NCBI GenBank assembly: GCA_002898535.1
Contig: BEHN01000003.1
Span: 1 to 64,000, forward strand
DNA from: a bacterium HR11
GTDB taxonomy: Bacteria; Acidobacteriota; HRBIN11
Direction of reading: 5' to 3'
Length of the DNA: 64,000 nt
The notes below the pieces were generated by a model. The model was not told the origin of the DNA and ran no database searches. It was given only the letters and a program-made list of their open reading frames with translations. How positions within the stretch are numbered: position 1 is the first letter of the stretch; each line of letters opens with the position of its first letter. A program made the position numbers and the translations under genes. This document shows, piece after piece, positions 28,724 to 40,291 of this stretch.

Positions 28724-29100
28724 CATCTTGCATCCCGCACCCTGCATCTTGTATCTTGCATACCAGAGTCGTTCGGTTGGTGAAAACCCGCATGGATTCG
28801 GCTTTTCCGACCCTTCGGGAAGGACGGTTTTTCAAGCAAAGGGCAGTTCGGCAGGTCGGCAGTTCGGCAGGTCGGCAGTTCGGGAATCCGGGCAGGCCGT
28901 TCGGCGGCCGACGTAGAAGACAAGGGGGCATCCATCGTTCCAAGTCCCCACGTCTGCCGGAAGCTTTTTGACTCTTCGCCTCTCCCTGTCGCCGACCGCC
29001 GGCCCCGGCCTCCAGGCCTTATCCCTGCCCCGGCCGGCCCCCCATGCCCGGGTTCCCGAACTCCCGAATTCCCGAACTGCCGAATTCCCGAACTCCCGAA
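28724..29100. repeat. GATRCAR array, ~75-bp element and GTTCGGCA arrays upstream of glyQ
   Basis: The 762-base divergent gap 28603-29364 contains six inverse GATRCAR units (28724-28765), the dispersed element in minus orientation (28764-28835), GTTCGGCA octamers (28841-28895) and their inverse form (29045-29100). Confidence 0.7.
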
Positions 29101-29227
29101 GGATGACGCGGCCATGACGGGCGGTTCATGAGGATGACGCCAGCATGACTGCTGGCTCTCTAAGGAAGACACCGGCATGACGGCCGGTTCTCTGAGGAAG
29201 ACACCGGCATGACGGCCGGTGTTCCGA
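29101..29227 (+). repeat. Four tandem 32-bp hairpin units with ATGAC loops
   Basis: Units 29101-29131, 29132-29163, 29164-29195 and 29196-29227 each start GGATGAC or GGAAGAC and contain a stem around ATGAC. Unit 2 pairs GCCAGC with GCTGGC; units 3 and 4 pair ACCGGC with GCCGGT. The changes are compensatory, which points to selection for the stem. Confidence 0.7.
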
Positions 29228-29242
29228 GGATAGACGCCCGTC

Positions 29243-29336
29243 TCCCGACCTGCCCACCTGCCGACCTGCCCATCTGCCGAATGCTTGAAAAATCGTGCTT
29301 TCGTGGAGGTGCCCTTTCCGCTCTCCATTATCCCGT
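29243..29336 (+). repeat. GGCAGRTN inverse array and variant of the ~75-bp element before glyQ
   Basis: The stretch 29284-29336 is the inverted counterpart of 23173-23245, including the neighbouring octamer array, so a ~100-bp block occurs twice in opposite orientation. Confidence 0.62.
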
Positions 29337-29364
29337 CGAGGCTTCGTACGCGGAGCGCTCTATC

Positions 29365-30252
<888 letters not shown>

Positions 30253-30379
30253 ACCATAGACCTGCCTCGGGGCTTCGGGCCTCCTCGTCTCGAGACGAGG
30301 AGGACCCGGCCTGCCCGGGTAGGTCTGCAGTCTATGGTCTGGGGTCTATAGTCTGTGGTCCGTGGTTTGGGGTCTACCC

Positions 30380-31048
30380 ATGAAGACGCCCCTGGCTCCC
30401 TTTGAACGCTCGCCGTGGGTCCTGCCCGATTCGGGCGCCGTCGTCCGGCTGGTCGTCACGGACTGGAAGCCCCTGCGGCTGTCCGGCTGGCGGGGCTTCC
30501 GCATCCAGTGGACGCATGGGGACCATCCGCCGGCCGAGCCGCCCCTGTTTTGGGGCATTTATAGCTATGGGGGCCGCGGCATTGCTCCTTGGGCCGACAT
30601 GGCCTTCCACCTGCAGACGGCCTGCCCGGCGTGCGGTCAGACGTGGGCCGTCGACGATGAGTCGGCAATTCGACTGTTTCAAGTCTGGGCCGCCGTCATC
30701 CCCCCGAACGGGCACGTCGCCGTCGAGTACGAAAGCCCGGAGCATCATGAGACCCTGATGGGTCTCCAGCGGGGCTTTCCGCCCGTCGTCACGCCTATCG
30801 GCTTCTGGGCCTACATGGGCGGGTTCCGGGGCGGCTTCAAGGACTGGTACATCTCGGAGGGCGGCCACGAGGGCCCCCGGAAGCTTCAGGCCAATCAGGC
30901 CGCCGACGCCGGTCATGCCGAGCGGGTCCGACAAGCGATGAAGGCGGACGTACAGGCCTTCTTAGAGCATGCCGTCGGGGACACGGACGAATGGACCCGG
31001 CGGGCCCGAGACCGGGCCGTCCGCTGGCTGTCATCGGAGTTTGGGTGA
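30380..31048 (+). CDS. Conserved protein of unknown function, DUF1122-like
   Basis: The 222-residue product has a region PNGHVAVEYESPEHHETL, then GLQRGFPPVVTPIGFWA and GFRGGFKDWYISEGGHEGPRK, which I recall as the signature of the DUF1122 family of thermophilic bacteria and archaea; that assignment is from memory. A CPACG pair (TACPACGQTW near residue 85) could bind metal. No catalytic role is known. It follows glyQ behind a 24-bp palindrome, with the start codon flush against a wobble-repeat array. Confidence 0.6.
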   Translation: MKTPLAPFERSPWVLPDSGAVVRLVVTDWKPLRLSGWRGFRIQWTHGDHPPAEPPLFWGIYSYGGRGIAPWADMAFHLQTACPACGQTWAVDDESAIRLFQVWAAVIPPNGHVAVEYESPEHHETLMGLQRGFPPVVTPIGFWAYMGGFRGGFKDWYISEGGHEGPRKLQANQAADAGHAERVRQAMKADVQAFLEHAVGDTDEWTRRARDRAVRWLSSEFG

Positions 31049-31099
31049 TCGCGAATCTCCGATGTGAATTACAGATTGGGAAAGACCGGAAAGCCTCCC

Positions 31100-33634
31100 C
31101 TACATGGAACATCCGGGACTGAGCTTCCTACTCTTGAATTCTGCGTCCATCCCGTATCTCGCATCCTGTAGCCCGCATTCTGAACGCCAAGCCTCGATGA
31201 GATTTTCCGGTGGGAACCACTGCCGCCGTCCATCCCGGTCAGTGCCGACCAGGTTAAGATACAACGTGCACCGCCCGTATCGGTCGGGAAGGGGTACGAA
31301 CACCCGTCGGGTCCCGGTGTCTCCGGGTGCCAGGTCGTGAGGCAGTGGAAAGACGTGAACCTGGAGCCGACCGTTGCAGACGAGGACCGCTCCGATCTGA
31401 ACGCCCCGAACCCGATGAGCCGGCCAGTAGAAGGGGCCGGGGTTCGTCACCCGAACGTCCCCCTCGAGTACGTCGCCGGGCAGGACCTTTTCCGGAAAGC
31501 GGACTTCCCAATGCACCCGCAAGTCCAGGGGTGGCTTCGGATCTGAGTCTGCGGGCAGACGAAGATCGGCGCCCTGGGCCACCGGACTTGGCCGGGCCGG
31601 TCGGACTTCCAAGACCTTCTCCAGGCGGACCTCCCGAGACGGGAGCTGGAGCCTCAGGACGATGCGCCGGCGTCCCGGCCGGACGTCGACAGAGACAGGA
31701 TTTCGGCACAGCCGCGGATGAAACAAGCCGGGGGCGTACCACCGGACGACCGGGCCTTCAGGTTGCCCGTCGACCTCGACCCGGAGCGTCCACGGCCGGG
31801 CCAGGTCGAAGGACCACAGGGGCGTCCCGTAGGGATTCCACAGGACCGACCGGCAGGCCCGGGGGATCTCGACGTCCAGCGTGAGGGTCCCCTCGACGGC
31901 CTGGCTCGGGCCTCCCAGTCGAAAGTCCGTCGCCGGGTCCAGCGTAGACCGAGGCGGGCCCGGTCGCAGTCGCCACAGGGTCGCATGCAGGCCGTCGTGA
32001 AACAGGTCCAATTCCGGCCTTCGTCGGAGCCGCTCCCGGCGCCCTATATCGTAGGCCCGGTCCATCACGATCGTGTCCACGTCCAGGGCCTGTAAGAGTC
32101 GGACGGTGTGAGTCGAGGGGAACTCAGCAAGCTCTCGGCTCAATTGATACTGGAGGGCCGGCCACACGCCCGAGATGCCGTTCACGATCTTCTTCCAATG
32201 GTAGGTCGACCCCAGCTGATGACGGGGCTCTCGAACCCATTCAGTCCACTGCTGGGCCATCGGGAGATGCAGGACGACCGAGGCATGCGGGATGCGGCCG
32301 ATGGACCGGTACAGGGCGACTTCGTTGGGTTGGAACTGGGGACTCGGTCGGACGGTCATCCAAGTCTCCCCGAAGACGCCCAGCAGGAGACCCAACAGGA
32401 GGCCCGTCCGGGCCCGCCGGCTCATTCGGAGCCGGTGAACCCAGTAAGCCCCGAGGACGCTCCAAGCGAAGGCCGCCAGTAAGGCGAACCGGTGGGGTCC
32501 CCGGGTGCCCCAAAGGGGCGGGAAGATCGGCCATATCCAGGCCAATGGGAAGGGGAGCCGCCAGGGCAAGCCCTGGGGGCGGGGGCCTATCGCCAAGAGC
32601 ATCATGACGAGTCCCGCCCATCGGAGACTCCTCAGCCAGCCGGGGACGTCCCGCAGTCGGTAACTGGCCAAGAAGAGGCCTAAGGGAATTAGACCCGGGA
32701 AAATGGCGTCTTCCTCAAATAGAAAGCGGGATTGGGGGAGCACCCGGAGGGCCTTGCCCCACAGCCAGACGTCCGACGGCGGCGTGAGCCAGCCCCATAC
32801 GAAGCCCGTGTAATAGTCCTGGACTTCTGAGGTCCGCACGACGCCGGTCGCTCGACCGGTCTGATAGTAGACCCAAAAGACGGGTCCCATGGCCGCCCAG
32901 ACGAGACCCAGGACCGTCATCCACCTCAGGACCTTAGAGGTCGAGAATCGGGGCCTCTCGGTCAGACTCCAGGCGACCTGCCAGACGATGAGGAACAGTG
33001 TCAAGTAAATGCCTACGTAGAGGCTCATCAGGAACGTCCCGTACCATCCGACCGCCAGCAAGACGAGGTCCCGCCGCCGCCCTTCTATCCCGTACCGCCA
33101 TTGTGCGTAGATGACCAGAGGTACGAGCCAAAGGGCCGCCACGTGAAAGTGACCGGCCCAGAGATGGAGACGGAGATATGGGTAGGCCGCCACCAGGGCG
33201 CCCCCCAGCAAGGCCGCCCCTACGTCGAGCCCCATCGCCCGGAGGGCGCCAAACATGCCGACGGCCAGGAGCGCCACGGCAAAGATCATCACGATGTTAG
33301 CCGTCAGGACCGGATTTCCCGTCGACCACCAGATGGGACAGGCGATCGGACTCCAGCCCATCAGGTTCTCCGAAAAGGCAAAGGCGTGAGGCGACGGATG
33401 CATGGCATTGCTGGCCCAGTAATCGGAGAACCTCAGGGTCTCCAGCGTACGGCAATTCCATAACATGACCCACGTCATCATCGCATAGTCGGCGTCCGGG
33501 TGGTACGTGTGGGTCGAAAGGCGGGGAAGCAAAGGGGCAAAGCTCAGGAGGGTCCACGTCAGGAGCAAGCCGATGGCCAGCGCCGTCGGTCCGGTCCGCC
33601 AAGGGTTGACTTTAGGGGTGGCCATTCTCCCCAT
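31100..33634 (-). CDS. Polytopic membrane protein with a C-terminal beta-rich domain (GT-C-like architecture)
   Basis: ATG 33634 was chosen (GGGGA six bases upstream) over an upstream in-frame codon, giving 844 residues. About eleven membrane helices fill residues ~15-450. The first loop contains HTYHPDADYAMMTWVMLWN, with an acidic pair as in GT-C glycosyltransferases. The remaining ~370 residues are soluble, with Ig-like strands (VRVTNPGPFYWPAH). It may glycosylate a lipid-linked or surface polysaccharide, which suits its place after kdsA, but no specific family was recognised. The last residues (LQDARYGMDAEF) are read from a GATRCAR array. Confidence 0.62.
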   Translation of the reverse strand: MGRMATPKVNPWRTGPTALAIGLLLTWTLLSFAPLLPRLSTHTYHPDADYAMMTWVMLWNCRTLETLRFSDYWASNAMHPSPHAFAFSENLMGWSPIACPIWWSTGNPVLTANIVMIFAVALLAVGMFGALRAMGLDVGAALLGGALVAAYPYLRLHLWAGHFHVAALWLVPLVIYAQWRYGIEGRRRDLVLLAVGWYGTFLMSLYVGIYLTLFLIVWQVAWSLTERPRFSTSKVLRWMTVLGLVWAAMGPVFWVYYQTGRATGVVRTSEVQDYYTGFVWGWLTPPSDVWLWGKALRVLPQSRFLFEEDAIFPGLIPLGLFLASYRLRDVPGWLRSLRWAGLVMMLLAIGPRPQGLPWRLPFPLAWIWPIFPPLWGTRGPHRFALLAAFAWSVLGAYWVHRLRMSRRARTGLLLGLLLGVFGETWMTVRPSPQFQPNEVALYRSIGRIPHASVVLHLPMAQQWTEWVREPRHQLGSTYHWKKIVNGISGVWPALQYQLSRELAEFPSTHTVRLLQALDVDTIVMDRAYDIGRRERLRRRPELDLFHDGLHATLWRLRPGPPRSTLDPATDFRLGGPSQAVEGTLTLDVEIPRACRSVLWNPYGTPLWSFDLARPWTLRVEVDGQPEGPVVRWYAPGLFHPRLCRNPVSVDVRPGRRRIVLRLQLPSREVRLEKVLEVRPARPSPVAQGADLRLPADSDPKPPLDLRVHWEVRFPEKVLPGDVLEGDVRVTNPGPFYWPAHRVRGVQIGAVLVCNGRLQVHVFPLPHDLAPGDTGTRRVFVPLPDRYGRCTLYLNLVGTDRDGRRQWFPPENLIEAWRSECGLQDARYGMDAEFKSRKLSPGCSM

Positions 33635-33675
33635 TCCCAATCCCCATGCCGTTTTCAGGCAACTGCATGGCTCGG

Positions 33676-36223
<2,548 letters not shown>

Positions 36224-36251
36224 TCAAGGTGCGAATGGCGTATCTCCTTCC

Positions 36252-36280
36252 AGCTTACATTCCCCCGTCCAGCCCTGCAA
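36252..36280 (-). promoter_or_regulatory. Candidate promoter upstream of pyrG
   Basis: On the minus strand TTGCAG (36280-36275) and TAAGCT (36257-36252) are 17 bases apart, 125 bases before the start codon. The hexamers match only moderately. Confidence 0.32.
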
Positions 36281-36319
36281 GACACCCGAAATCGGGACGA
36301 ACCGACGCCCGACACCGGG

Positions 36320-37729
36320 TCACGGGAAGACCTTCCCCGGGTTCATGATACCCCGGGGGTCGAAGAGGCGCTTGATCCGCCGTTGCAGGCGGAGGCTCTC
36401 GGGCGGCAGGGCGATGGGCAGGTACGGCCGCTGGACCCAGCCGACGCCGTGTTCGCCCGTGATCGTCCCGCCCATGGCGACGACGGCCTCGAACAGCTCC
36501 CGGATGGCCCGGGGCAGGACCTCCTGCCAGGTCGTCTCGTCGAGGCCCGTCTTCAAGATGTTCACGTGGATGTTGCCGTCACCGGCGTGGCCGTAGCAGA
36601 CGGCCCGGAAGCCGTACCGCTCGGCCAAGCCCCGGACCGTCGCCAGGAGGTCCGGCAGGCGGTCCCGGGGGACGACCGTATCTTCCTCTTTGTAAATCGA
36701 AGTCTTCTTGACGGCCTCGCCCATCGCCCGGCGGAAGGCCCAGAGCGCCTCCTGACGGCCCGGCGTGTCGGCGACCTGCACGTCGCGGGCGCCGGCCCGC
36801 TCGCAGACGTCCCCGACCCGCAGGGCCTGCCGCTCGACGACGGCCGGGTCGTCCCCGTCGAGCTGGATGAGGAGGAGGGCCGCCGCGCCTGTATAGGGGA
36901 ACGGCTTCTGCGTGCGCTCAGCCGTGAGGACGACGGCTTCCCGGTCCATAAATTCAAGGGCGGCCGGCAGGAGCCGGGCCTCGAAGATACCCCGGATCGC
37001 CTGGAAGGCCCCTTCCCAGGCGTCGAAGGGCACCAGGAGGGTCCACTGGACGGCCGGCTTGGGGATGAGTCGAAGGACGATGCGGGTGAAGACGCCGAGC
37101 GTTCCTTCGGAGCCGACGAAGAGGCGGGTCAGGTCGTAGCCGGCCACGTTTTTGTACAGTTTGCCGCCGGTCCGGAGGAGCCGTCCGTTCGGCAGGACGA
37201 CGTCGAGGCCGTAGACGTAATCCCGCGTAACGCCGTATTTCAAAGCCCGGGGGCCCCCGGCGTTCTCGGCGACGTTCCCCCCGATGCAGCACACGAAGCG
37301 GGACGCCGGGTCGGGCGGGTAAAAGAGGCCCCGTTCCTCGACAGCCTGCTGAAGGTCGGCCGTGACGACGCCCGGCTCGACGACGGCCATCATGTTGACG
37401 TCGTCGATCTCCAGGATGCGGTTCATCCGTTCGACGGACAGGACGACGCCGCCGAAGACGGGCAAGGCGCCGCCGCTCAGGCCCGTCCCGCCAGCCCGGG
37501 GCGTGAGGGGAATCCGCCGTCGGTCGCAGTACCGGACGACGGCCTGGACCTCCTCGGTCGAGCCGGGAAGGACGACGACCTCCGGGGGAAAGGCCAGGTC
37601 TTCCGTCTCGTCCCGGGCGTATTTTTCAAGCGATGCCGAGTCCATCCGCACGTGGACCGGCCCGACGATGCGTTCAAAGGCTTGGACGTCGGCGTCGGTC
37701 ACGGGAGCATATCCGAGCTTGGCGGCCAT
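36320..37729 (-). CDS. FAD-linked oxidase, GlcD/D-lactate dehydrogenase-like
   Basis: The 469-residue protein has a PCMH-type FAD-binding domain (VVLPGSTEEVQAVVRYC, PLTPRAGGTGLSGGALP, CIGGNVAENAGGPRALKYG) and the C-terminal substrate domain ending in CYGHAGDGNIHVNIL and GTITGEHGVGWVQR, whose His residues mark the GlcD/DLD group. It oxidises a 2-hydroxy acid such as glycolate or D-lactate. GlcE and the Fe-S subunit GlcF are absent here, so it may act alone or with unlinked partners. A TTG at 37747 that overlaps the previous stop is an alternative start. Confidence 0.88.
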   Translation of the reverse strand: MAAKLGYAPVTDADVQAFERIVGPVHVRMDSASLEKYARDETEDLAFPPEVVVLPGSTEEVQAVVRYCDRRRIPLTPRAGGTGLSGGALPVFGGVVLSVERMNRILEIDDVNMMAVVEPGVVTADLQQAVEERGLFYPPDPASRFVCCIGGNVAENAGGPRALKYGVTRDYVYGLDVVLPNGRLLRTGGKLYKNVAGYDLTRLFVGSEGTLGVFTRIVLRLIPKPAVQWTLLVPFDAWEGAFQAIRGIFEARLLPAALEFMDREAVVLTAERTQKPFPYTGAAALLLIQLDGDDPAVVERQALRVGDVCERAGARDVQVADTPGRQEALWAFRRAMGEAVKKTSIYKEEDTVVPRDRLPDLLATVRGLAERYGFRAVCYGHAGDGNIHVNILKTGLDETTWQEVLPRAIRELFEAVVAMGGTITGEHGVGWVQRPYLPIALPPESLRLQRRIKRLFDPRGIMNPGKVFP

Positions 37730-37743
37730 TACGGGTCCGGGCG

Positions 37744-38124
37744 TCAAGCGCCGAGGCGACGAATGAAAGTTTTAGCCATTGTGAAGACTTCCCGAAGGAT
37801 CTTCACGTCATCCAGCAGGGCACGGTAGTAACCGGCGATATGAAGAAGTTTATACAGTTTCTCGAAATCGCGGAGCAATTTCCCGTCCTTAGGGGCCAAG
37901 TGTTTCTGCAGAGCCTCTCGGTAAGCCTCCACGGATTGAGGCAAGTCCTTCTCATCGACACCCCGCCGGATCAAGGCGGCATCGATAGCCTTCAGGACGG
38001 CCAGGTAAGCCGTTCCACATGCCTCTTGGACATACTTGATGTCGGTATACGTCCCGCCTTCGACGAGGGCCTGACGCAGGCAAGCTTTGGCATTTTCTAA
38101 ATAACGTCGGGCTTCTCCACGCAT
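37744..38124 (-). CDS. DUF5618 (HEPN-like) small helical protein
   Basis: The 126-residue all-helical protein contains YTDIKYVQEACGTAYLAVLKAID and LLHIAGYYRALLDDVKILREVF, which match my recollection of DUF5618, a HEPN-related family often found near stress or toxin loci. Its function is unknown. The last codons overlap a possible TTG start of the oxidase gene (TTGA). No ribosome site is evident before ATG 38124, which follows remains of the dispersed element. Confidence 0.7.
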   Translation of the reverse strand: MRGEARRYLENAKACLRQALVEGGTYTDIKYVQEACGTAYLAVLKAIDAALIRRGVDEKDLPQSVEAYREALQKHLAPKDGKLLRDFEKLYKLLHIAGYYRALLDDVKILREVFTMAKTFIRRLGA

Positions 38125-38139
38125 AGTTCAGGTGACTGT

Positions 38140-38430
38140 TTGTCCTTCGTTTCGGGCAGCGGGCAAAACCATCCCAACGGCATTCTCTCGAACCGAACGG
38201 CTCTGTCAAGTTGGGGATTGGAAGGATGGAACATGGGACATCGCCCGAGTGTGCCGGCCCTCATCGTCCTATACTCTTTGCCCTTTGCCGGCCGTCATGT
38301 CGGAGCCGGAGGCCATACCAGCCTCCAACTTCCAAGGGGTAGGACGACGGGCCCGGTCTCTCGGGTTCCGCCTCGGAACCCCTTTTTCCCGACTTCGTCA
38401 CTCCATCACTCGTCACTTCGTTACTTCTTG
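38140..38430. repeat. Partial ~75-bp element, hairpin unit and GTCACTYC array
   Basis: The 288-base gap 38125-38412 holds a partial element (38140-38210), an ATGAC-like unit (38287-38320) and GTCACTYC units (38391-38430) that reach the amidase C-terminus. Confidence 0.55.
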
Positions 38431-39882
38431 CTGCCTGACTAGCTCCGGAATGGGCGGGGGGCCGACGACCTCGGCGATCCGCTCGGCGACCCCCAGCAGA
38501 CGCAGGTCCTCCCACCGGCGACCGACGACCTGGACGCCGATGGGGAGACCCTCCGACGACCGCCCGACGGGGACGACGACGACGGGATGCCCCGTCAGGT
38601 TGAAGATGCACGTATACCCGATGCCGACGATCCAGTAGGGGACCCGCCGGCCATCGACCGGGATGGGGCGGCCCGTCTTCCAGTGGGGAAAGGCCGGCCG
38701 CAGGGCCACCGGGCAGATCCAGGCGTCCCAATCCGACAGGAATCGCTCGACGACCCCGATGAGACGGTCCCGACGGGTGAGGGCCTCGGCGTAACGGGTC
38801 ATCTGCAAAGCCGCGCCCTGCACGGCCGCCCGAATCATCGGAGACCCCCGAGACCAAAGGCGGAATTGAATCCGGAGGAGGCGCCGCAGGAGCGTCGGCG
38901 TGGCCGACCCGATTTCGGTGCCGACGATAAGGCCCCAGGTCTCCCAGGCCGTCCGCACGTCCAGGTCCGGCGGACGGGTCCGTTCGACCCGGGCGCCGGC
39001 CCGGGCCAGGGCGTCGGCGAGGGCCTCCAAGGCCGACCGGGTGTCGGCGCTGACCGGAGCCTCGGGGAATTCGTCGGTCCATGCGATCCGACAGGCCCGG
39101 AGGTCCGGCCCCGGGACGGGTTCGACCGGTACAGGCGGGACCTCCCAGTGACGTCCGTCCGGACCGGCCAGGACGAGCAGGGCCAGCCGCAGGTCCTCGA
39201 CCGACCGGGCCAGGGGGCCGGCGACCAGCATGTGGCGGATGCCGCGGGGCCGGCCCGGAAGTTCGGGGATGTGGCCGGCCGTCGAGACGAGGCCCTCCGT
39301 CGGCTTGAAGCCGAACACGCCGCAAAAGTGGGCCGGGACCCGAATCGACCCCCCGATGTCGCTTCCGACGTCTAAGGGCGAGAGCCCGGCCGCCACGGCC
39401 GCCGCGCCCCCGCCGGTACTCCCGCCGGCCGTCCGGTCCGGCGACCACGGGTTGCGGGTCAGCCCGAATACAGGGCTCCGGGTCTGGAAGTCCATCGCCA
39501 GCATGGGCGTATTCGTCTTGCCCAGGACGATGGCCCCGGCCGCCCGCAGGCGGGCGACGACCGTGGCGTCCCGCCCCGGGACGTACCGGGCCAGGGGCGG
39601 ATAGCTGGCCGTCGTCCGCAGGCCGACCGTCTCGAAGACGTCCTTGACGGTCACGGGGACCCCGTGGAGGGGTCCCCAGGTCTCGCCCCGGGCGAGGGCG
39701 GCGTCGGCCTCCCGGGCCATCCGGAGGGCCCGCTCGGCGTCCAGCGTGACGACGGCATTCAACATGGGGTTGTACGTCTCGATCCGCTTCAGGAGCGCCT
39801 CGACCAGTTCCTGGGAAGACACCCGCCGCTCCCGGATGACCCGGGCCATCGTCATGACTGTAAGGGAAGCCAGATCGTCCAT
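38413..39882 (-). CDS. Amidase (amidase-signature family)
   Basis: The 489-residue enzyme carries the Ser-cisSer-Lys triad: PVTVKDVFET (Lys near residue 79), TAGGSTGGGAAAV (cis-Ser near 153) and GSDIGGSIRVPAHFCG (nucleophile near 177), with the normal 24-residue spacing between the two serines. It hydrolyses an amide or transfers an amide group; it is not GatA-like enough to call, and GatB/GatC are absent. The gene is alone between two repeat-filled gaps. Confidence 0.9.
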   Translation of the reverse strand: MDDLASLTVMTMARVIRERRVSSQELVEALLKRIETYNPMLNAVVTLDAERALRMAREADAALARGETWGPLHGVPVTVKDVFETVGLRTTASYPPLARYVPGRDATVVARLRAAGAIVLGKTNTPMLAMDFQTRSPVFGLTRNPWSPDRTAGGSTGGGAAAVAAGLSPLDVGSDIGGSIRVPAHFCGVFGFKPTEGLVSTAGHIPELPGRPRGIRHMLVAGPLARSVEDLRLALLVLAGPDGRHWEVPPVPVEPVPGPDLRACRIAWTDEFPEAPVSADTRSALEALADALARAGARVERTRPPDLDVRTAWETWGLIVGTEIGSATPTLLRRLLRIQFRLWSRGSPMIRAAVQGAALQMTRYAEALTRRDRLIGVVERFLSDWDAWICPVALRPAFPHWKTGRPIPVDGRRVPYWIVGIGYTCIFNLTGHPVVVVPVGRSSEGLPIGVQVVGRRWEDLRLLGVAERIAEVVGPPPIPELVRQQEVTK

Positions 39883-39994
39883 GCCCCCAGCCTTCCACCT
39901 CTACTTCGAGGCGTCGTGACGGCGTGATGAGGTCTCGTCAGGACTCCAGACTCGAACCAGTCTCATAGATCCGACGGGACGGGATCGGACCCCG

Positions 39995-40185
39995 ATATCT
40001 GACCCCAGACCATAGACCCTAGAACCCCTGGGCCCAAGCTGGTCTGTGGTCTATGGTCCATGGTCGGATTTATGAGATCGCTTGTAATAGGACTACCTCC
40101 CAGGATAGGCATGAAGAATGAGGCGTGGGAATCCAAGCTCCGCTCGCCCGAGCGGGGTCGCCAGCCTCCAGACCATTCGCTATTC
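39995..40185. repeat. Inverted CCAYRGA units and GC-palindrome repeat
   Basis: The 409-base gap 39883-40291 between amidase and the 13-heme cytochrome has CCAYRGA units (39995-40017), their inverse (40041-40065) and a GC-palindrome copy (40128-40185). The remainder shows nothing I can name. Confidence 0.5.
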
Positions 40186-40291
40186 GCAGACTTGTCAGAT
40201 GGGCATCGTCACGAAGCTTGCCTGTTAAGGGCTCCGCATCTCCAAAGTCTAAAGGTCTCTCACCCGATATCCAAGACCCGGCCTGGGGCCC

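Noticed and set aside
29101-29227. Possible CRISPR or tRNA cluster
   Set aside because: Units are contiguous 32-mers with short hairpins and no spacers or cloverleaf.
39938-39990. A TTCGA-containing stretch resembling a tRNA T-arm
   Set aside because: The stem is 5 bp with a 6-base loop, and no acceptor or anticodon arm can be drawn around it.
40066-40291. Small plus-strand frames upstream of the 13-heme cytochrome stop
   Set aside because: They have no ribosome site, no conserved-looking sequence and overlap a GC-palindrome repeat.
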